Source of the DNA: a virus
Virus record (IMG/VR): IMGVR_UViG_3300035670_000383
Coordinates: 1-45,769 of that record
DNA length: 45,769 nucleotides
Strand: one strand, 5' to 3'
Below the pieces are notes generated by a model. The model saw only the letters and a list, made by a program, of their open reading frames with translations, searched no databases and had not been told where the DNA came from. Below, piece by piece: positions 43,749 through 45,769 of the stretch. A program made the translations under genes and the position numbers. Position 1 is the first letter of the stretch; each line of letters opens with the position of its first letter.

Positions 43749-44528
43749 TCAGGCGGCTTTAGCGGCCATCGCGGCGAGGGTGGCGGGGTCGGCCAGTCCT
43801 ACCGCGTGGGTGGCGGGCTCCTCCTCCGGGTCGGTTCCAGCCGCGTTGTAAAGCGCGACCGACTCGGGCGATACGCCAGCAGTAATCAGCCGCCTCATGA
43901 TCTGCGGCGGCACTTGCCCCCAGCCGGTAGCACCCTCAGGGGCGATTGCTGCAAACAAGGCCTTCATGCCGGTGCCGGTCAGGCCGCTGCGCTTGGCTGC
44001 TGAGATCGCTTGCATCTGCAGCTCATCGATCGTCAGGTCTGCCAATGGGTCGGCATGCTGGCGGGTCTCTCGCTGACGATCAGGAGCTTGGTGGGGATCT
44101 TCCAGCGGCTCGCGTGCCCAGAGCTGCCAGGCAAGCCCGAAGGTGGCGGCGGCAGCAGTGCAGAGACAGCGGCGGTGGGTGTCGGTGATGTCGCGGGCAT
44201 CAGTGCGGGCCATCGGCACCGCAGCGTTTTTGTTGTCCATGATGGCCTGCGGGAAGTCGGCCGTTTCGGTGCCGTCCGGGGCAGTGAAGAAGCCGACCAC
44301 GTAGGCGGTCCCATTGGGGGCCTCCCAGACGTGGCCGCCGTTAGGTGCCATGCGCAAGTGGAACTGCCAGTCGGGGGCGTGCTGGCGGAGCAGGTGGGAG
44401 GTGCGGCACCAGTTGACGTAATCGGCTTTGTAGTTGCCGCTGCCTTTGGTGCTGACGTCCTCGGCCGTGATGACGGCATCAAGGTGGGGGATGCGTGGTG
44501 CCGGGGCTTCCGGCGGCTTAGTGGCCAT
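43749..44528 (-). CDS. Single-strand annealing protein, DUF1071/Ssap-like (Sak3 type)
   Basis: 259 aa from the ATG at 44528 (MATKPPEAPAPRIPHLDAVI). YKADYVNWCRTSHLLRQHAP, FPQAIMDNKNAAVPMARTDA and ITDTHRRCLCTAAAATFGLA match the DUF1071/Ssap core (Y..W......Y, PxMDNKN, DI...hRC..kA.A..GL). C-terminal ~100 residues include a helical domain (AISAAKRSGLTGTGMKALFA). Anneals strands during recombination-dependent replication. A 58-codon near-identical copy of its start lies at 1-175. Confidence 0.8.
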   Translation of the reverse strand: MATKPPEAPAPRIPHLDAVITAEDVSTKGSGNYKADYVNWCRTSHLLRQHAPDWQFHLRMAPNGGHVWEAPNGTAYVVGFFTAPDGTETADFPQAIMDNKNAAVPMARTDARDITDTHRRCLCTAAAATFGLAWQLWAREPLEDPHQAPDRQRETRQHADPLADLTIDELQMQAISAAKRSGLTGTGMKALFAAIAPEGATGWGQVPPQIMRRLITAGVSPESVALYNAAGTDPEEEPATHAVGLADPATLAAMAAKAA

Positions 44529-44628
44529 GGTGTCGCCTGTGGTGACGGTGCCCTCCCATCGTACTACGGAATCCGGCGCTGCGGGAAGGTGGCCGTAGGA
44601 TGGAGGGGCTGCAGGCACGCAGCAGAAA

Positions 44629-44648
44629 GCCCCGGAGGCAACCGGGGC
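44629..44648 (+). promoter_or_regulatory. Covarying leader hairpin, second copy
   Basis: GCCCCGG (44629-44635), six-base loop, CCGGGGC (44642-44648). Matches 544-563 in position with compensatory changes; 57 bases before the ATG at 44705. Confidence 0.5.
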
Positions 44649-44704
44649 GATCCAGCTCTTAACCGAGCGACCAGCGCGACCCAGTCAACCCGCCACCACT
44701 TTAC

Positions 44705-45691
44705 ATGGACACGCCACAACTTGGTAACCGCTACGTCGGTTCCACCTTCGCCGGCAGCCGGCCGCCGTTCACTGCGCTGCCGAACTGGCTTGCCGGTCGA
44801 GCCACAGCATTCGAGATCGCTGTGCTCTGGTGCCTGCAGCACCACTATCCGAACATCTGCCCCAGCCTGAACCGTATCGCCACGATGAGCGGGCTGTCCC
44901 GGCGAACGGTGATGGGGGTCTTGAACACGCTGGAGCGACGTGGCTGGGTCGTGCGGGAACAGCGGCTGACTGAGCGGGGCGACAACGCACCGAATCACTA
45001 CGTCCTGACGATCTGGGGCGAACCGCCCATGGAGGGGGTAGGGCAGGAGCTGCCTGAGGGTGGGGCAGGAGCTGCCCTAGGGGTAGGGCAGGAGCTGCCC
45101 CCTAAGAAGAACAACAACAACAAGAACAAAACAAGAACAGCCTTAGAACCCCCTTTACCCCCCGGTGGGGGGACTGACGGACGGAACGACCATTTTGTTG
45201 ACGCCACCAAAATGGTTCCCGCCCCCTCGCCGCAGCCGGCGGCTGGTGGTACGCTCGCGGAGGATTCGCACCCGCAACGGCCGGACCCAGCACCATCACC
45301 ACCGAAACCCACCCGCATGGCCAAACCCAAGCCATTCGTGCCATCACCCGACGACATACCCGCCGCCCTGCTGCCCATAGAAGCCCCGCTAAGGGCCTTC
45401 TGGCAGGTCAAGGCGGGTCAGACTACCCAGCAGGCCTGGAACTGCCTCACAGGGGCACTGGAGCGCATCTGGCGCCATCCTGACGGCGGCACCGATGCCG
45501 TCCGCGATCAGCTAGAGGCCGCCACCCAGGCCGGCTGGCGATCCATCACGTTCGCCAACTGGCAGAAATACTCGCAGCAGCCAGGCCCGTCGCCCATCCA
45601 CGCCCGTCCTGCTGCTGGCCCCCGCAGATCCGCCACCGATCAAGCCGCCGATAACGTCCTCGCCATGTTCGCCGCTCGGGGGATCGGATGA
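44705..45691 (+). CDS. Replication initiator-like protein, winged-helix N-domain (version B)
   Basis: 328 aa. The N-terminal ~110 residues differ from version A but also form a winged helix (IATMSGLSRRTVMGVLNTLE, RRGWVVREQRLTERGDN). The linker contains VGQELP repeats, an Asn/Lys-rich stretch (PPKKNNNNKNKTRTALEPPL) and then the C-domain ~97% identical to version A from about residue 180. The iteron and A-rich tract lie in the linker. The hybrid pattern shows that the origin-binding half, with its sites, is exchanged as a unit. Confidence 0.7.
   Translation: MDTPQLGNRYVGSTFAGSRPPFTALPNWLAGRATAFEIAVLWCLQHHYPNICPSLNRIATMSGLSRRTVMGVLNTLERRGWVVREQRLTERGDNAPNHYVLTIWGEPPMEGVGQELPEGGAGAALGVGQELPPKKNNNNKNKTRTALEPPLPPGGGTDGRNDHFVDATKMVPAPSPQPAAGGTLAEDSHPQRPDPAPSPPKPTRMAKPKPFVPSPDDIPAALLPIEAPLRAFWQVKAGQTTQQAWNCLTGALERIWRHPDGGTDAVRDQLEAATQAGWRSITFANWQKYSQQPGPSPIHARPAAGPRRSATDQAADNVLAMFAARGIG
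45035..45150. other. Putative replication origin: iterons plus A-rich tract (B)
   Basis: Three repeats of GGGGTAGGGCAGGAGCTGCC type at 45035-45054, 45057-45076 and 45080-45099. Spacing of 22 and 23 bases puts the middle copy in a different reading frame, so conservation is of DNA rather than protein. Each contains the near-palindrome GGCAGGAGCTGCC. A long A-rich run (about 45105-45140, AAGAACAACAACAACAAG) follows. Confidence 0.55.
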
Positions 45692-45769
45692 TGACTGTCA
45701 ACCAACAACAGGATCAGGACATGCCCGCACCCATCATCATGTGGCGCGCCCGTTACATCCTCAACAGTA
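45691..45769 (+). CDS. 5' end of a gene after the replication gene, cut by window edge
   Basis: Open from the ATG at 45691 (in-frame ATG at 45688) to the window end: MTVNQQQDQDMPAPIIMWRA then RYILNS. Overlaps the stop of the replication gene. It is unlike the gene that follows version A at 1626, so this position is variable. Too short to assign. Confidence 0.5.
   Translation, partial: MTVNQQQDQDMPAPIIMWRARYILNS

Noticed and set aside
1-45769. Exact terminal redundancy of a single phage genome
   Set aside because: The end copies differ by several substitutions, one whole gene and an initiator domain, so they are not identical repeats.
1-45769. Temperate phage with integrase and repressor in this window
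   Set aside because: No recombinase or CI/Cro-like gene was found; only a LexA-type domain and a membrane-bound HTH. Lifestyle left open.

Overview
The window reads as almost all of one tailed-phage (siphovirus-type) genome of about 44.2 kb, high in GC, with non-identical copies of one module at its two ends. Packaging, capsid, tail, lysis, single-strand annealing, SSB and origin-binding genes are all visible. No integrase and no classical repressor is visible. A cyanobacterial (picocyanobacterial, Synechococcus/Cyanobium-like) host is my inference from two weak markers: a small NblA-like protein (34575-34787) and a protein ending in a PEP-CTERM-like sorting tail of the type I associate with marine cyanobacteria (36370-36675).

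Layout. 1-3055: 5' end of an annealing-protein gene, then a rightward replication operon whose first gene carries a lambda-O-like set of iterons inside its coding sequence. 3065-32828: the long leftward late operon. Read right to left it has small and large terminase, small genes, portal, scaffold, major capsid, decoration-like protein, a MuF-type head protein interrupted by an intein, connector genes, a sigma-like gene, major tail protein, tape measure, tail-tip/hub proteins, a probable tail chaperone pair joined by a -1 frameshift, fibres and a coiled-coil membrane protein. Three rightward genes that look like neck genes (16943-18274) sit inverted inside it, next to an HNH endonuclease. 33230-35274: rightward lysis cassette (holin-like, two-domain lysin, NblA-like, nuclease). 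35320-38765: leftward operon of small early genes behind a good sigma70-type promoter. 38923-41184: rightward module of a RAMP-like protein, a roughly 43-44-bp periodic GGCATGG array, a strong terminator and a second conserved phage protein. 41188-44528: leftward early operons (membrane-anchored HTH, nuclease, SSB, annealing protein). 44705-end: a second version of the replication gene.

The most unusual items are: (1) an intein (22488-23318) whose DNA encodes, on the opposite strand and in exact codon register, a Vsr/EDxHD-type endonuclease with an HTH; (2) the 43-44-bp periodic GGCATGG array between a RAMP-like gene and a terminator; (3) two versions of the initiator gene in which the DNA-binding domain and the internal iterons are both replaced while the C-terminal part stays nearly identical; (4) genes that look inserted together with a duplicated copy of the 3' end of the upstream gene (21667-22200 and 17365-17745); (5) a lambda-type GGGAAAG slippery site in the chaperone gene.

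Genes mostly overlap by ATGA, GTGA or TGATG, so translational coupling is general. Functions are assigned from motifs read by eye; no database search was possible.
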